DNA of 64,000 nucleotides from Limnoperna fortunei (Eukaryota; Mollusca; Bivalvia; Mytilida; Modiolidae): positions 27,861,220-27,925,219 of the forward strand of contig OX104114.1 of NCBI GenBank assembly GCA_944474755.1. The letters are read 5' to 3'. Both the position numbers and the translations under genes were made by a program. How positions within the stretch are numbered: the first letter of the stretch is position 1; the number at the start of each line of letters is the position of its first letter. The notes beneath the pieces are model-generated. The model was not told the origin of the DNA. It saw only the letters and a program-made list of their open reading frames with translations, and searched no databases. Positions 11,915-24,239 of this stretch are shown piece by piece.

Positions 11915-14900
11915 GTAAGTACCCTGCAGAGTCTGAAAACAGATATTAACCTCCCTTTTGATGTATAATAAACTTTGATTATCAAATGTGTTTTTTCAGT
12001 GATGCTTTTATTTTATTAATTTGTAATAAACTTCTGGATTTTCAAAGGTCATTTTACACAGATTTTTGAATTAAGAAAAAATGGAAAACACTGGGTTTTT
12101 TTCTTGTCAGGCTAAGTCATTTTATAATGGTAAAAAGTATAGGGAATTGCTGAGATAAATAAACTTGAAAAAGTTGTTACCTAACCTCACTGTATGTCGG
12201 CCATGTGTATTTTATCTCAGAATGAGTGGTATTGTTTTGTTAAAAATACAGAATTTTGTGTTGTTTACCCTAACATTTCTAATTTTGAACACTTTTCCAA
12301 AACACAAGAAAAACCTCATTCCTGGTTTGTTGAATTGTTAATGCAGATGGCATCCACAGCGATGTCCACTCTCTAACTCAAACAGTTGTTGTCTGATCTT
12401 CATGACACTTTGGGAAAATGTTACTATAGGCATAATATCTCAACCAAGTTCGATAACCAGTCCAGGGATCGACATTAACTGTAAAACCTACTTGTCCATT
12501 CGGACAAGTAACAGTCAGGTTTTACTTGTCCGAAAGTACAAAGTACTTGTCCGAATTAAACAACCCATTTTGGTGACTGGAAGTGGTGTGGATGTCACAA
12601 ATTAATGCATTACTTTGTTAAATGTCATTTTTGTCTCGCCTGCGACGAAAGTCGCTGGAGGCGAGACATATGTATGGGAATCCGGCGGCGGCGGCGGCGT
12701 AAACACTTGACATCTTGCTTCATATCTTTGTAAGCCCATGCCCTAGGTCCATCAAATTTGGTCCAGAGGTAGCTTATGATGAGTACTTGCCAGTCAGTCA
12801 CCTGTCACCTGACCTTGACCTCAATTTCACGGTCCAGTGACTACGTTAAAGTTTTTGGGTTACGACAGTTCCTCTGTAACTACGCATGGTAGGATGACAA
12901 TATTTGGTGTGTAGGTTGCTGATGACTAGTACATGACTGTCTGGTAGGTGTCACCTGACCTTGACCTCAATTTCACGGTCCAGCGACTACGTTAAAGTTT
13001 TTGGGTTACGACAGTTCCTCTGTAACTACGCATGGTAGGATGACCATATTTGGTGTATAGGTTGCTGATGACTAGTACATGACTGTCTGTTAGGTGTCAC
13101 CTGACCTTGACCTCAATTTCATGGTCCAGCGACTACGTTAAAATTTTTGGGTTACGACAGTTCCTCTGTAACTACACATGGTAGGATGACAATATTTGGT
13201 GTATAGGTTGCTGATGACTAGTACATGAGTGTCTGGTAGGTGTCACCTGACCTTGACCTCAATTTCACGGTCCAGTGACTACGGTAAAGTTTTTGGGTTA
13301 CGACAGTTCCTTTGTAACTACGCATGGTAGGATGACAATATTTGGTATATAGGTTGCTGATGAATAGTACATGACTGTCTGGTAGGTTCCACCTGACCTT
13401 GACCTCAATTTCACGGTCCAGCGACTACGTTAAAGTTTTTGGGTTACTGCTGTTCCCCTGTAACTATGCAGGGTATGGTGACAATATTTTGTATACAGGC
13501 CGCTGCTGATATTTAATGCTATTTACGTAATGCTTATGACGAAATTTATTTTCGTTACTGATGCGGAATGCAGGCGAGACGTTTTTCTGTGTCCACACTT
13601 GTTTAAATTATCTTAGTATTTAATCTGTTTTTATTTTAGTCAATTAAGATGACACGACGTACGTATTTAAAATTATAAATTGTTGGCCAAATTTAACAAG
13701 TTATGAAAATTTTATGACAGAAATCGAACTTCTTTCCATTTATTTGTATCAATAAAACGACAATTAATTCATTCATTTCATTATTTTATTGAAATAAATT
13801 GTTTTAGTCTAAAACATCCGACAGTTGTATCGTAGTTATTTTAGAACATTTTTCCAGAAAGGCCGATATAAAATTAGCATCAACGATTTCATTGGATGAT
13901 TATTTATAATAAGTAAGAAACGGGATTTCATTGGTTATTGTTAAGTGACGCGTGTTTATATTTAGAAAAGGGGAATTTTGGTCGCAATGCAGGGTTTTAT
14001 TTTTAACACAATTAAATGCGAGAATCGCCGCTTAAAGGACTTTTTAAAAATTTACGATTGTTCTAGATAAATTTGATTTTATTTTCACTTGTCTGATCGG
14101 GCAACTGAAACAAGCTTTTTACTTGTCCGAATTGTATTTTTACTTGTCCCGGACAATCGGACTACCGTTAATGTCGATCCCTGCAGTCAAATCATTTAAG
14201 CCACTTGCCTTGCATTGTCAGGTTCCCATAATTAAAATGTCCTGTAACTTAGTATTAATGTGGCTGGTTATTAAATCCATTATAGTAGTACATGGTTCCT
14301 GTAATACATTTATAATTGACACCTGTGCAATACCCCATAATTCTTTGGTATTAAATTGGCTGGTTATCAAATTCATTTTGTTTATAAGGATTCCTGCAAC
14401 TGAATACATGTACACACCTCTCTGTCAAACTTTTCAACCATTTACCAAACTTTTTGATGAATGTGCCATATTTTGTGGCACTTTGGGACTTGTTTCATAT
14501 TACCTTGGGGAAAACATTGCATAATAGTAAGTAATGTGTAGGAAAAAAACAAGAAATTAGATGATTAATATAAAGGATATATTATAGAATATCAGTAAAG
14601 AAAAAAATGCAGTTGAAGCCAATTAGCTCTGAAAATTAAGCTGTATCACCATAATCAGATGAGCCGCAATCATGAATTATTTGTTATCTTCTTTAATATA
14701 GTTTTTTAGACAGTAAGAATTCTCAAACTTGAAAAACATTGCTCCATTTTTCTCTGTCAAAATCTAACAGATTCACCATGAGTATATAATACACCAGTTC
14801 TAAAACACAGTAGATGTATACATAAAAGATATATATATGTTTATATTTTGAATATATACATGTACATAAAATAGCTACAGTCTAGATGCATCGAGAACAC

Positions 14901-17900
14901 TAACTACAGTCTAAATGCATTGAGAACACTAACTACAGTCTAGATGCATTGAGAACACTAACTTCAGTCTAGATGCATCGAGAACACTAACTACAGTCTA
15001 AATGCATCAAGAACACTAAATACAGTCTAGATGCATTGAGAACACTAACTACAGTCTATATGCATCGAGAGCACTAACTACAGTCTAGATGCATCGAGAA
15101 CACTAACTACAGTCTAGATGCATCGAGAACACTAACTACAGTCTAGATGCATCGAGAACACTCACTACAGTCTAGATGCATCGAGAACACTCACTACAGT
15201 CTAGATGCATTGAGAACACTCACTACAGTCTAGATGCATGGAGAACACTCACTACAGTCTAGATGCATCGAGAACACTCACTACAGTCTAGATGCATGCA
15301 TGGAGAACACTAACTACAGTCTAGATGCATCGAGAACACTAACTACAGTCTAGATGCATTGAGAACACTAACTACAGTTTAGATGCATTGCGAACACTAA
15401 TATTTCACATTAAATATTTTTATTTTCAATGCTGAAATTTGATAAAAAGGAAATGATTTGTTTTAGATTCCAGAAGGTGTTAACATATCTAAAGAAGCCA
15501 GATTAGCCATATCAAAGGCAGCTAGTGTATTTGTTCTATATGCAACTTCCTGGTAAGATTTCTGTATAAATTAGACTTTAGCTGTACACATTTAAAGAAG
15601 CCAAATAATATGCAATAACAAAATTTGCCAGTTTTACTGTTCACCTTTTTAAAGCTTTCTTTATACATAAGTCTTTTTACATAACAGTCCACACTTGTTA
15701 AGCCTTCTTTATACAAGACTTTATACACTAGTTTGACTAACTGGTTTATAACGATTCTTTTGTTGACATGGTGCTGTCATACCATTGGCTTCGAAGGTAG
15801 AACCATGTGTTTTCATTACCCACCATTTCTACAGTTGACTTTACAAAATGCCATGGCAGTTGATAAACAGAACTTTAAAAACATAGAAACATAAATGCAT
15901 ATGATGGATCTAACACCTTTTTCTTTTAAATTTTATTTAATGTATATTTGCATACAAAATGATTGTTAGACACAATTTCATAGCTGTAGTTATCAGCTTA
16001 GACTTCAAAGGCTAGAAGTTACTTTCCAATCCAGACAAATATGAGAAAAATATTAGGTTATAAAATTTATTTATAAATAAGAGGATACTAATAACATAAT
16101 GGGTTTTAGCCCACCTGGGCCATAGGCTCAAGTGAGCTTTTCCCACCAAAATGGGTGTTTTATTGTTCTTGTAAACTCTTCTAGTTTACCAGTGGCTCCA
16201 TGATGGATACCCATTGTAGTACCCACAAATTTCTGATGGATGGTTCATTAGTCGCTGACACTTCAAATATGATGTCTCCCATTGGTGAGGGCATTCCTCA
16301 ACAAGTCTGCGAATGTAACATAATTATCATGGACTGAATGTGTTATATACTTTACGTGAAGACAGCATATTTTTCCTGTCATTAAATCACTCAGTTCTGT
16401 ATAAATTCTATCCAAGTCAGAAAAACATGCTCAAGAAGGGTACTCGATTAATTATACGCCTGCTTCGAAGAAGAGGGGTATACTATTTTACCCTTGTCCG
16501 TCCATTCTCTGACTGTCTGTAATAAAAATTTCTAAGCAACTATAGGATGCAGAAGTCTGATATTTTGGATATTGCTTTATCCTACAGTACCATATAGTGT
16601 ATAGCAATTTTATGCTCCATGGTAATCTTCTTCCTGTTTACTATTAAAGTCATGTTTTGTGAAAGCAGGGGTATTAAGTGTGAGCATTCATTCACAGTTG
16701 ACACTTATTATTTTCAACCTAATTTTAAAAAGGGATAAAAAATGGATACAGTAAACTTTTACACAATAAAGGTGTTTTTAAACTCTGATAATACAAACTG
16801 TAAGTGTTCATAAAATATTTGTGTAAATATCTTTCCATAAGATACCCCAAGGATACATGCACCTGTCATCCAACAGATGCAAAATAGAACTAGTCCATTG
16901 ACTGGTGTTAATTGATAAAGGTAACCAACACATAGGCTTGGTAAAGTCTACCATGTTATTAAAATTATAAGCCGACCCGGTAATAAAACACATTGCAGCA
17001 ATATTTTTGCCCACACCTTTTAGGGTAAGCATTTTCAAAACTTTTACAATTGTAGGTTTAGTGGAATAATATAGAAAACACAAACTTATTTTTCGAATGA
17101 TTTTTTTTCTCTTAAAAGGAAATAGTTACAATTAGTTGCAACCTCGAAAGTTAATTAGTTTTTTTTAACAAGTTATTTAGATGTTGGGAGATAATTTAAC
17201 TAAAAATCACTTTTGGATCACTCGAGATAAATTTCAAATCATCATTCTCCATTAAATTTCATTCCCAGTTTTCACTTTTTCACTGAAGCTGGTGTTCCAC
17301 ACACTTTGATATTTTCAGTGTTTACGAAATCTATATTAAAGAGGTTTCTTTTGGCTCTTTTAGTGCAAATAACCTTGCTTTGAAAGGAAAACGAAAGACA
17401 ATCTCTGCTGCAGATGTAATAAATTCTATGGAAGACATGGAGTTTGATCAGTTTGTGGAACCATTGAAACAAGTTTTAGAAGGTGAGTTTTCTAAATGTA
17501 TCTTATTCAAAAGCATACAGTCGGACATTTCAGAATAAAACAATCTACTATTAAAAACCATTATGGAATATCTGACATACTTTATAAAAGATATGAGTAA
17601 CACTAAACACCACTACATGTTTGACATGCCAGTATAAGAGCAGCATAGCAAACACTAAAAACGGTGAGCAATTTATCTTACACTCCTGCTATGATATATA
17701 AAATACTTCATAACAAAACATCACACATGCAACGAGACATCTCAGTATTTATCACATAACCATAACAGTATTTAGCACTTAACCATAACAAAACAGCATG
17801 CAATATCTGACAGTTAGTGGAATACTCTTGACTATAACTAGTGAAATTAGAGCAGAAAGGGGTTTATAATAACCCTGGAACCTAACATGGGATTGGAACC

Positions 17901-18243
17901 TTTGAATGTGAAGAGAAAAACCCTTTTTGATTCTGATGTCAATAATGAATGTCCAACACCTTATATATAATGGGAATGTAATGGGAGGCAGGATGGGTTT
18001 TGTGAGCTTAAACACCAAGAATCTTTATTTTTTGCAGAATATAGAAAAGAGCAGAAATGTAAAAAAGATGCAGCTTCAGAAAGAAAGAAGAAAGTTAAAG
18101 AGGAGGAAGAGAAAGTGGCACCTGAATCTGACGAGGAAGAAAATGGACATGATGATGGAGAAGCCATGGATGAGGATGGGACAGAGGCAAGGGAGGACAC
18201 TCCTGCAGGAAGTGTGGTTGAAATATCTGATGATGACAGTTAA
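11849..18243 (+). CDS. POLE3: DNA polymerase epsilon subunit 3 (POLE3/CHRAC17), four coding exons
   Basis: POLE3 is a small histone-fold protein. With POLE4 it forms an H2A/H2B-like dimer on DNA polymerase epsilon, and in CHRAC it pairs with CHRAC15 to help nucleosome sliding; it acts in the nucleus. Joining 11849-11914, 15467-15552, 17364-17482 and 18038-18243 gives 158 aa, slightly longer than the vertebrate protein. The N-terminus [20 protein letters not shown] and the blocks [21 protein letters not shown] and [11 protein letters not shown] are the diagnostic histone-fold sequence (about residues 8-85). The tail (from about 95) is lysine-rich, then strongly acidic, and ends SDDDS. All junctions are GT-AG and keep frame (phases 0, 2, 1). 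The ATG has A at -3 and G at +4. An acceptor at 11838 implies an upstream non-coding exon, not located. No break was seen. The identity is near certain. Confidence 0.96.
12458..14188. mobile_element. hAT-like element with CAGTC target duplication, carrying a nested insert
   Basis: The ends are inverted: CAGGGATCGACATTAACTGT at 12463 and, on the opposite strand from 14183, CAGGGATCGACATTAACGGT. Both are followed by repeated ACTTGTCCGA words. An exact 5-bp duplication, CAGTC, flanks the element (12458-12462, 14184-14188). CAGGG-type ends fit hAT elements, some of which make 5-bp duplications. The 1,721-bp span contains the 974-bp array element at 12632-13605, so the original was about 747 bp and non-autonomous. 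It sits in POLE3 intron 1 (11915-15466). The short frames at 12402 and 14123 are not genes. Confidence 0.7.
12632..13605 (+). mobile_element. Element with 146-bp tandem array, copy 2 (5 monomers)
   Basis: Same head hairpin and tail as the copy at 10223-11631, same orientation, with monomers starting at 12823, 12969, 13115, 13261 and 13407. It is inserted in the hAT-like element of POLE3 intron 1, so it is younger than that element. The last monomer shares copy 1's variants (GGTTCCACC, TATATAGG), so the edges are conserved while interior monomers were gained or lost. Confidence 0.75.
14875..15400. repeat. 29-bp minisatellite, 18 units
   Basis: Eighteen units of 29 bp, beginning CTACAGTCTAGATGCATCGA, run without spacers. 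Unit 15 has a 4-bp GCAT duplication, which accounts exactly for the 526-bp length. Variants are ordered: units 10-14 end in ACACTCA, the others in ACACTAA. That pattern suggests stepwise local duplication. It ends 66 bp before POLE3 coding exon 2, within intron 1. The absence of spacers rules out a CRISPR-like layout. Confidence 0.95.
15467..15552 (+). CDS. POLE3: POLE3 coding exon 2 (residues 23-51)
   Basis: Acceptor TTTGTTTTAG at 15457-15466 and donor TG|GTAAGA at 15552/15553. It encodes [12 protein letters not shown] through SVFVLYATS, the core of the histone fold. The codon for Cys51 is split across the next intron. Confidence 0.95.
16085..16480 (+). pseudogene. Diverged copy of the 6.3-kb gene fragment, with repeat debris
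   Basis: From about 16198 the + strand reads [15 protein letters not shown] and then, after an unrelated-looking middle, ECNIIIMD with a stop at 16335-16337. This parallels the fragment on the opposite strand at 6321-6637. DNA similarity continues beyond the stop (TGTCATTAAA, CACTCAGTT, TGTATAAATTCT, GGTACT, GATTAATTAT) to about 16462. A head fragment of the AGCTCACCTGA-type hairpin repeat sits just upstream (about 16108-16138). No start codon or full gene could be built, so it is a fragment within POLE3 intron 2. Confidence 0.45.
17364..17482 (+). CDS. POLE3: POLE3 coding exon 3 (residues 51-91)
   Basis: Acceptor GCTCTTTTAG ends at 17363 and donor AAG|GTGAGT starts at 17483. It completes the split Cys codon and encodes the rest of the histone fold, including [20 protein letters not shown]. 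Confidence 0.95.
18038..18243 (+). CDS. POLE3: POLE3 last coding exon (residues 91-158)
   Basis: Acceptor TTTTTTGCAG ends at 18037. The exon reads [18 protein letters not shown], then an acidic stretch rich in E and D, ending VEISDDDS and TAA at 18241-18243. Candidate AATAAA signals lie at 18662-18667 and 18714-18719. The reverse-strand serine-rich frame here is only the complement of this exon. Confidence 0.95.
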
Positions 18244-19114
18244 TTTGTGTACAAAATGGCAGTATAATATGAAAAACTAGACAAAAATTAAATTAAGTAA
18301 TTTTTATGAATGTTTGTCATTTGTGTAAAGGAAAAGTCCTGAAGGAAGCCATAGACCTCTATATGTTCTCATGTAAGTAACACAATTGCAGTTTTTTGGA
18401 CACCAGGTGGCAGATTGTAGCTGAAGTTAGCAGCTATGAAATTGTATGTCCTCCATAAAATGGGTTTTTAACTCTTATAAACATTTATAAAACAAACAAA
18501 TTTTACTCTTCATAACACTGGGAAAAGTCGTCCTAATGTGCTCAAAAGCGAAGTTCAAGTCGCCTATTATTGTGGTCGCCAGATGGTTCACAGAAGATAC
18601 TTGTTTGTAGGGTCCAGCTCATTTGCAGAGACTTCCACCATATCAGTTAATACGTAATTCCAATAAAAACTGCAAACTGATAAAGTGGAAGCCTTGGCAA
18701 ATTAGTTGGACCCAATAAATTTATAAAATTAAACAGTCAAAGGCTGTTCAAAACTGTAGAAGTTTTACCATTTGGAATCTTTTACTGTGATCAAGTGCAT
18801 ATATCTCTATCTCTGGTTTTACGTATTCAAAGGCGATTTAATGTATGTTGGTTTTTGAATTTAACAATTATTACAAAATAAAATAAATAACTTAGACCAC
18901 TTTCAAATATTCGTATTTGTTCACTATATTCGGTCATACAAATCTGTCAATATAATAGCTATATCGGGTTGTACATTGCAACTGCAAGAAGATTCACAAC
19001 ATTTTTTTATTAAGCTATTTTGACCACAAAAAAAAAAAATACATTTCATAATGTGACTTTGTTCAGCACAGAAAAGACTATTATATTGTACTATAGTTTT
19101 TTCTTCGTATGTGA

Positions 19115-19185
19115 AGATTTTCTCTGGTTACTCCGACTTCCTCCCCAATAAATATGATATAGCTGAAATAATTGCTTAAAGTGGT
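19115..19185 (+). mobile_element. SINE 3' fragment cut by a LINE
   Basis: CTCTGGTTACTCCGACTTCC continues to GCTTAAAGTGG, matching the SINE copies at 6348 and 30309, but stops in the middle of the usual AGTGGCGTTAAACACC. It is followed directly by the (TAAG)n end of the LINE at 19186, so the LINE probably inserted into this SINE. Confidence 0.5.
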
Positions 19186-22100
19186 AAGTAAGTAAGTAAG
19201 TAAATTTTATTTATAGTTAATACATATATACAAAGACAACAAGACAAACATGAGCTCTAAGGGGCTCTTGCAACCGACTGACATAAATATATAATTATAC
19301 AGTACAGTAAAAGCAAAGGAGAACATGCATGCACATTTCATTACATTACATATACATGTACTACAAAGCATATTTTACTTCAATAAAATATAGTGGTTTC
19401 AAACAGCACTTAAAATTAAAGCAGTACTTGGATAAGCAGCACATATATAACAACAGTTAATAGAGCATAAATTTATAAGTTATATAGCATAAAAGCATAT
19501 GCAGACAGTAATTATTAGTAGCCTAGTAGGAGCTTTCCAGTTAAGATCATAAGTTATATAAATCAGTTGTACAAAAAGCACTAAGGACTACACTATACAT
19601 GTACCAAGAATATGCAGCACATAAAAGTCTCAAATTAAAGCATAAACATGGAGCAAACTACAGAAGCATAACAAATTTAGTTGAAGAAAAAAAGAGTTGA
19701 AGAACAGCAATTAAATTGAGTTTCAGCTATAAGCAGCATAAAATTTCAATTTCAGCTTTGAGGCAGCATAGGTATGCAACATGCACTGCATATGCATACC
19801 TGGTCCCTGCACCAATTACCTAAATAGCTTTAAAATTGTGCAAATGATGCCATATTCCTGACATCATTTGGTAGTGAGTTCCAAATTTTTGCTGCCTCAT
19901 ACCTGAAAGATTATTTACCATAGGTAGTAGTTCTCAGCTTTATTACCTCAGCTGTATTTATAAATCTGAAATTATATGAATTGTTTTTTATTTTAACCAA
20001 ATATTGTATCATAAATGGACTTTTCTTATTTATAAAGGTTTGCAAAGGAATGTCGCGCATTCGTTGAGTTTTTAGTGATGGTAATTTTAACTTTCAAGTA
20101 TTGTTTCATATGAATTTTTATAGTCTTCATATATAAATTGAAGTGCACCTTCTTGAAAATTTTCTATTTTTCGCTCACCTGAACAGAAGGTCCAAGTGTG
20201 CTTTTGCCATCACTTGGCGTCAGTCATCCGTCGTCTGTCGTCCATCCTCCGTTCTCCGTCGTAAACTTTTTAAAAAAATCTTCTCCTCTGAAACCACTGT
20301 GCTAATTTTTTTCAAACTTGGCCACATTCATCCTTAGGGTTTCTAGTTTCAAGTTAGTACCCAGGGTGTTGATTAACAGACAAATATGGCCGCTGTTACT
20401 AAAAATAGAACATGGGGGTCAACACAGGTTTTTGATCATTATCTCAAAAATTATAATAGCTATAGAGAAAATCGTTACTTCAAATTGATCAGCACATTTA
20501 GGTCTACAATAGTTGCTATTAGTGTTAAGTTGTGTATTGGCTTCTTGTAGGAGTTATTGCCCTTTATTGACGATTTTTGACAAAATTTTGGGTATTTACA
20601 ATATAACCTGAAAATTATACGAGGGAGAGTGAAACTGTAAATGGCAAAAATGATCAGCAATAAAAGCCCTACAATTCATTGATTGGTCTGAAATTGTCAG
20701 ATGACTCCTTATATGAGTTATTGCCCTAAAAAAGGACAATTTTTTTTATGAAATTTTCCCCATTTGTCCCATAATTTTAAAACTATAACAGTAGAGTAAA
20801 ACTGTAAATAGCAAAAATGATCAGCAATACAAGCCCTTCAATTCACTGTATTAGTCTGAAATTGTCAGATGACTCCTTATAGGAGTTATTGCCCTTAAAT
20901 GACAATTTTTTATGTAATTTTCCGTTTTTGTCCTGTAACTTACAAATTATAACAGCTATAGTGAAAATATAAATTGCAAAATGATCAGCAATAAAAGCCC
21001 TACAATTCACTTAATTGGTCTGAAATTGTCGGATGACTCCTTATAGGGGTTATTGCCCTTCAATGACAATTTTTTTATGAAATTTTCCATTTTTGTCCTG
21101 TAACTTCAAAACTATAGCAGCTAGATTGAAACTGTAAATTGCACAAATGATCAGCAATAGAAGCCCTACAAATGATTGCTTAGTTTTAGTCCAATATTGC
21201 AAGATGACTCTTTATAGGAGTAATTGTCCTTTCATTATGAATTTGGACAAATGAGCAGTTTTATTTTAGTCCAAAATTGCAAGATGACTCTTTATAGGAG
21301 TCATTGTCCTTTCATTATGAATTTGGACAAATGAACAGTTTTTGAATTATAAAATAGACTATAACACAACTAGAGTAAAACTGTAAATTTCTAAATTTCC
21401 CTGAAGGACAATGCCTACAAACCATTTAATTTTCAGAAATTGTCTTATGGCACCTTATAAGAGTTATTTTATTTAACTAAAATTTTTGAAGAAATGTTTA
21501 GTTTTTGCACAGTAACTTAAAAGCTATAACAACTAGACTAAAACTGTTGATTTCAAAAATTTAAATATAGTTGAAGGCATTTGGATTACAGGTGATGGAT
21601 TATAGGCTCCTGGGAGCCTCTAGTTTTAGTATTTTGTTCACCACAAAAATGCCAAGTCAAAGGGCAGTAACTAAAATTTGACATTATAAATAAGTAGTAA
21701 ATGGTTAGTTTTCCTAGCCTACTTAAATGTTTCCCTATTCTTTTTAGTACGTTTAATTGCCTAGCAGCCTAATTTCAAATATTTGATATGTGTGTGTTGA
21801 AATTTAATTTGAAATCAATCGTCACTCCTAACAGTTTTATTTCGTCTTCGCAAGAAGATAATAAGATGCCATTAATATCAAAAACAATATTTTTAAATGA
21901 GTTTTTCTGCCAAAAATTATACGGGTTTGCCTGCATTTTATTTTCCGTAAACAATTTAATCATAGAAATACTATCCTCTTCTAGAGATGAAATTACATTT
22001 TGTAAACATTTATCAGATTTAGCCAAAGTATTGTCCTCTGCATAGTTATATAGGGAACATTTTTAACAACTAAAAATACATCATTTATAAAGATATTAAA

Positions 22101-22835
22101 AAAGAAAAATGTTGACCCCTGAGGTACACCATTAAAGATATCTAGCATACTGTTTCCTTTTTGTTAAATAATTATTCTTAAAATCTAAAGAAGTTTTAGA
22201 TAGTCCAAATGCTTTTAATTTTAGTAAGAGAAGATCGTGGGAGAGGCAATCAAATGCTTTAGATAGATCCATAAGTATCGCTGCCAAGTATTCATTGTTA
22301 TCTAAGGCTTTTTTCCAGTCTTCAAGTACACGAAGCATGGAAATCTGACATCCAAACCCGATCTTAATGCAGCCAAAAAAGGATTAAAAATGTTTTCAAA
22401 ATATTTTGATAGTTGTGTTTCAATAGCTTTTTCGAAGAATTTTGATATTACAGGTAAGACACTAACTGGTCTATAATTACTTTTCTCTAAGACACTGTTT
22501 TTTTTGTGAATAGGGGCAACTTGAGCTTCTTCAAGTTTATCAGGAAAAAGGATGAGATAGCTAAATTAAAAAATTCAGTCAAGGGTTTTGCTAGATGCAA
22601 TATTTTTGGGGATATAACATCAATTCCTGTGGCCTTCTTTACGTTTATTTTATTTATGCATTTAATAAAAAAGTTTTGGTCCACCTCAGAAAACTCGAAC
22701 TTAATATTTATTAAATTTTGATTATTTTCTGTAATTGCTTTTATGATATAGTGGTTTTCATCACCACTATTTTGATCTCGTCTCCTATATTTTAGCAGCA
22801 TTTACAAAAAAAGTTAAAAGTATGGCAGACCTCAA
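19186..22835 (-). pseudogene. Dead non-LTR retrotransposon (reverse transcriptase)
   Basis: Read on the - strand from right to left, RT landmarks appear in order. KKATGIDVISPKIL is near 22600. ILMDLSKAFDCLSHDLLLLK is near 22260. GVPQGST is near 22125, followed by a frameshift. The catalytic box reads YAEDNT, near 22030, instead of YADD. Past the inserted repeat (20171-21626), near 19880, comes a typical LINE C-terminus, AAKIWNSLPNDVRN. The 3' end is a (TTAC)n tail at 19186. Several stops and frameshifts and a missing 5' half show it is inactive. The style is CR1/Jockey/L2-like, but the clade was not resolved. Confidence 0.85.
20171..21626 (+). mobile_element. Hairpin-headed interspersed repeat, copy A (inside the LINE)
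   Basis: It starts CGCTCACCTGAACAGAAGG, has a GTC-rich spot (CGTCGTCTGTCGTCCATCC), then AAATCTTCTCCTCTGAAACC. Four to five internal repeats of about 180 bp follow, each holding TGACTCCTTATAGGAGTTAT and TGCCCTT, and it ends GGCTCCTGGGAGCCTCTAG. It splits the LINE ORF cleanly: the flanks rejoin as coding sequence QNTKKIENF across an A-run. It is therefore a mobile insertion younger than the LINE. It has no ORF and its class is unknown. Confidence 0.7.
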
Positions 22836-22880
22836 TTGTGATTAAAATTTCATTTTCAGAAAGAATTGATTCCTTTTTAT

Positions 22881-24079
22881 TAGCTCGCCCGACCGAAGGG
22901 TCATGTGAGCTATTGCCATCACTTGTCGTCCGTCGTCGTCGTCGTCGTCGTTAACTTTTCTTCAAAAATCTTCTCCTCCAAAACCACTGAAGGGATTGCT
23001 TTGAAACTTTGCATACATCATCAGTAAAATGCCCTCTACCAAGTTTGCCCAAATCATGGCCTCAGACCAACCAACATGGCCGCCATGACTAAAAATAGAA
23101 CAGAGGGGTCAAAATACAGTTTTTTGCTTATAGTTCAGAAAGTATAACAGATACAGGAAAACCGAACAGACATTCCTTCTTCAGCATCTAAAGCTCTACA
23201 AAACATTCCATAGGGTCAAAAGTGTATGATGACTCATCAGTAAAATGCCCTCAACCAAGTTTGCACCAACCATGGCTGCAGATTAACCAACATGGCCACC
23301 ATGGCTAAAAATAGGATTGGGGGGGGGGGGGTAAAATACAGTTTTTGGCTTATATTTAAAAAAGTGTAACAGATACAGGTAAACCGAAGAGACATGCCTT
23401 CATCTGCATCAGAAGCTCTACGAAACACTCCATTGGGTTGAAGTTGTATGATGACTCTTTATAGGAGTTATTGCCCTTTAATTGTCGAAATTGATTATTT
23501 TTTACATTTTTGCCTCAAAATCTTGAAAATTATTAGAACTAGAGAAAAAGTTAGCATTGCTTAATTGTTCTGCTCTATGAGGGCTACAAAAATGACTTTA
23601 GTGTCAAGATTTTCTGATGAACCGTTTAGGAATTATTCTCCTTGAACATTTTTTTAATCAATTTTACTTGATTTTAAAAAATCTTCTCCTCTTAAACCAA
23701 TGAAGGGACTGCTTTGAAACATTGCACACATCCTCTACCTCTACCAAAATTGTGCAAATCATGACACCTGACTACTTTCATAGCTACATTGGATTAAAAT
23801 AGAAAAAATGAAAAAGGGGGGGGGGGGGTGGGGTGAGAGAGTTTTCGACTGATAGTTAAAAAAATTATAACAGGTACAGCAAATTTGAAGTGAACCTCCC
23901 TTCTCCCTCTAACCATCAAAATATCCTCCTTATAGGAGTTATTTCCCTTAAAAGGTAAAAATTAATGATTTTTGCAGAAGTGTTGGGCAATTCCTTATAG
24001 CAAAGAAAAGCTGGATAAAAAAGGGTTGTTTGGTTTCAGGTTCAGTTGAGCGATACAGGCTCCTAGGAGCCTCTAGTTT
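22881..24079 (+). mobile_element. Hairpin-headed interspersed repeat, copy B
   Basis: The head is TAGCTCGCCCGACCGAAGGG followed by GTCATGTGAGCT, then (CGT)n. The body holds TCTTCTCCTCCAAAACCACT, long G-runs and TGACTCTTTATAGGAGTTAT, and it ends GGCTCCTAGGAGCCTCTAG. It has the same orientation as copies A and C and is closer to C. Short open frames here, for example 23237-23428, are not genes. Confidence 0.7.
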
Positions 24080-24239
24080 ATATTGCCTTTATTTGTTAAA
24101 AAGGGCTTGACAGTTGGCCAGAAGTCTTTAGATTTAGGCCCCCTTTATCTTTCTAATCTCTATTCAAAGATATTAAACAACATTAAAAAAACAAAAACAA
24201 AACATATTTCTTGACGTTGATGCTATTTAACAAATCTAG

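Noticed and set aside
14875..15400. CRISPR-like array
   Set aside because: Repeats are contiguous with no unique spacers and the DNA is eukaryotic.
17961..18200. Serine-rich reverse frame
   Set aside because: Complement of the acidic POLE3 last exon.
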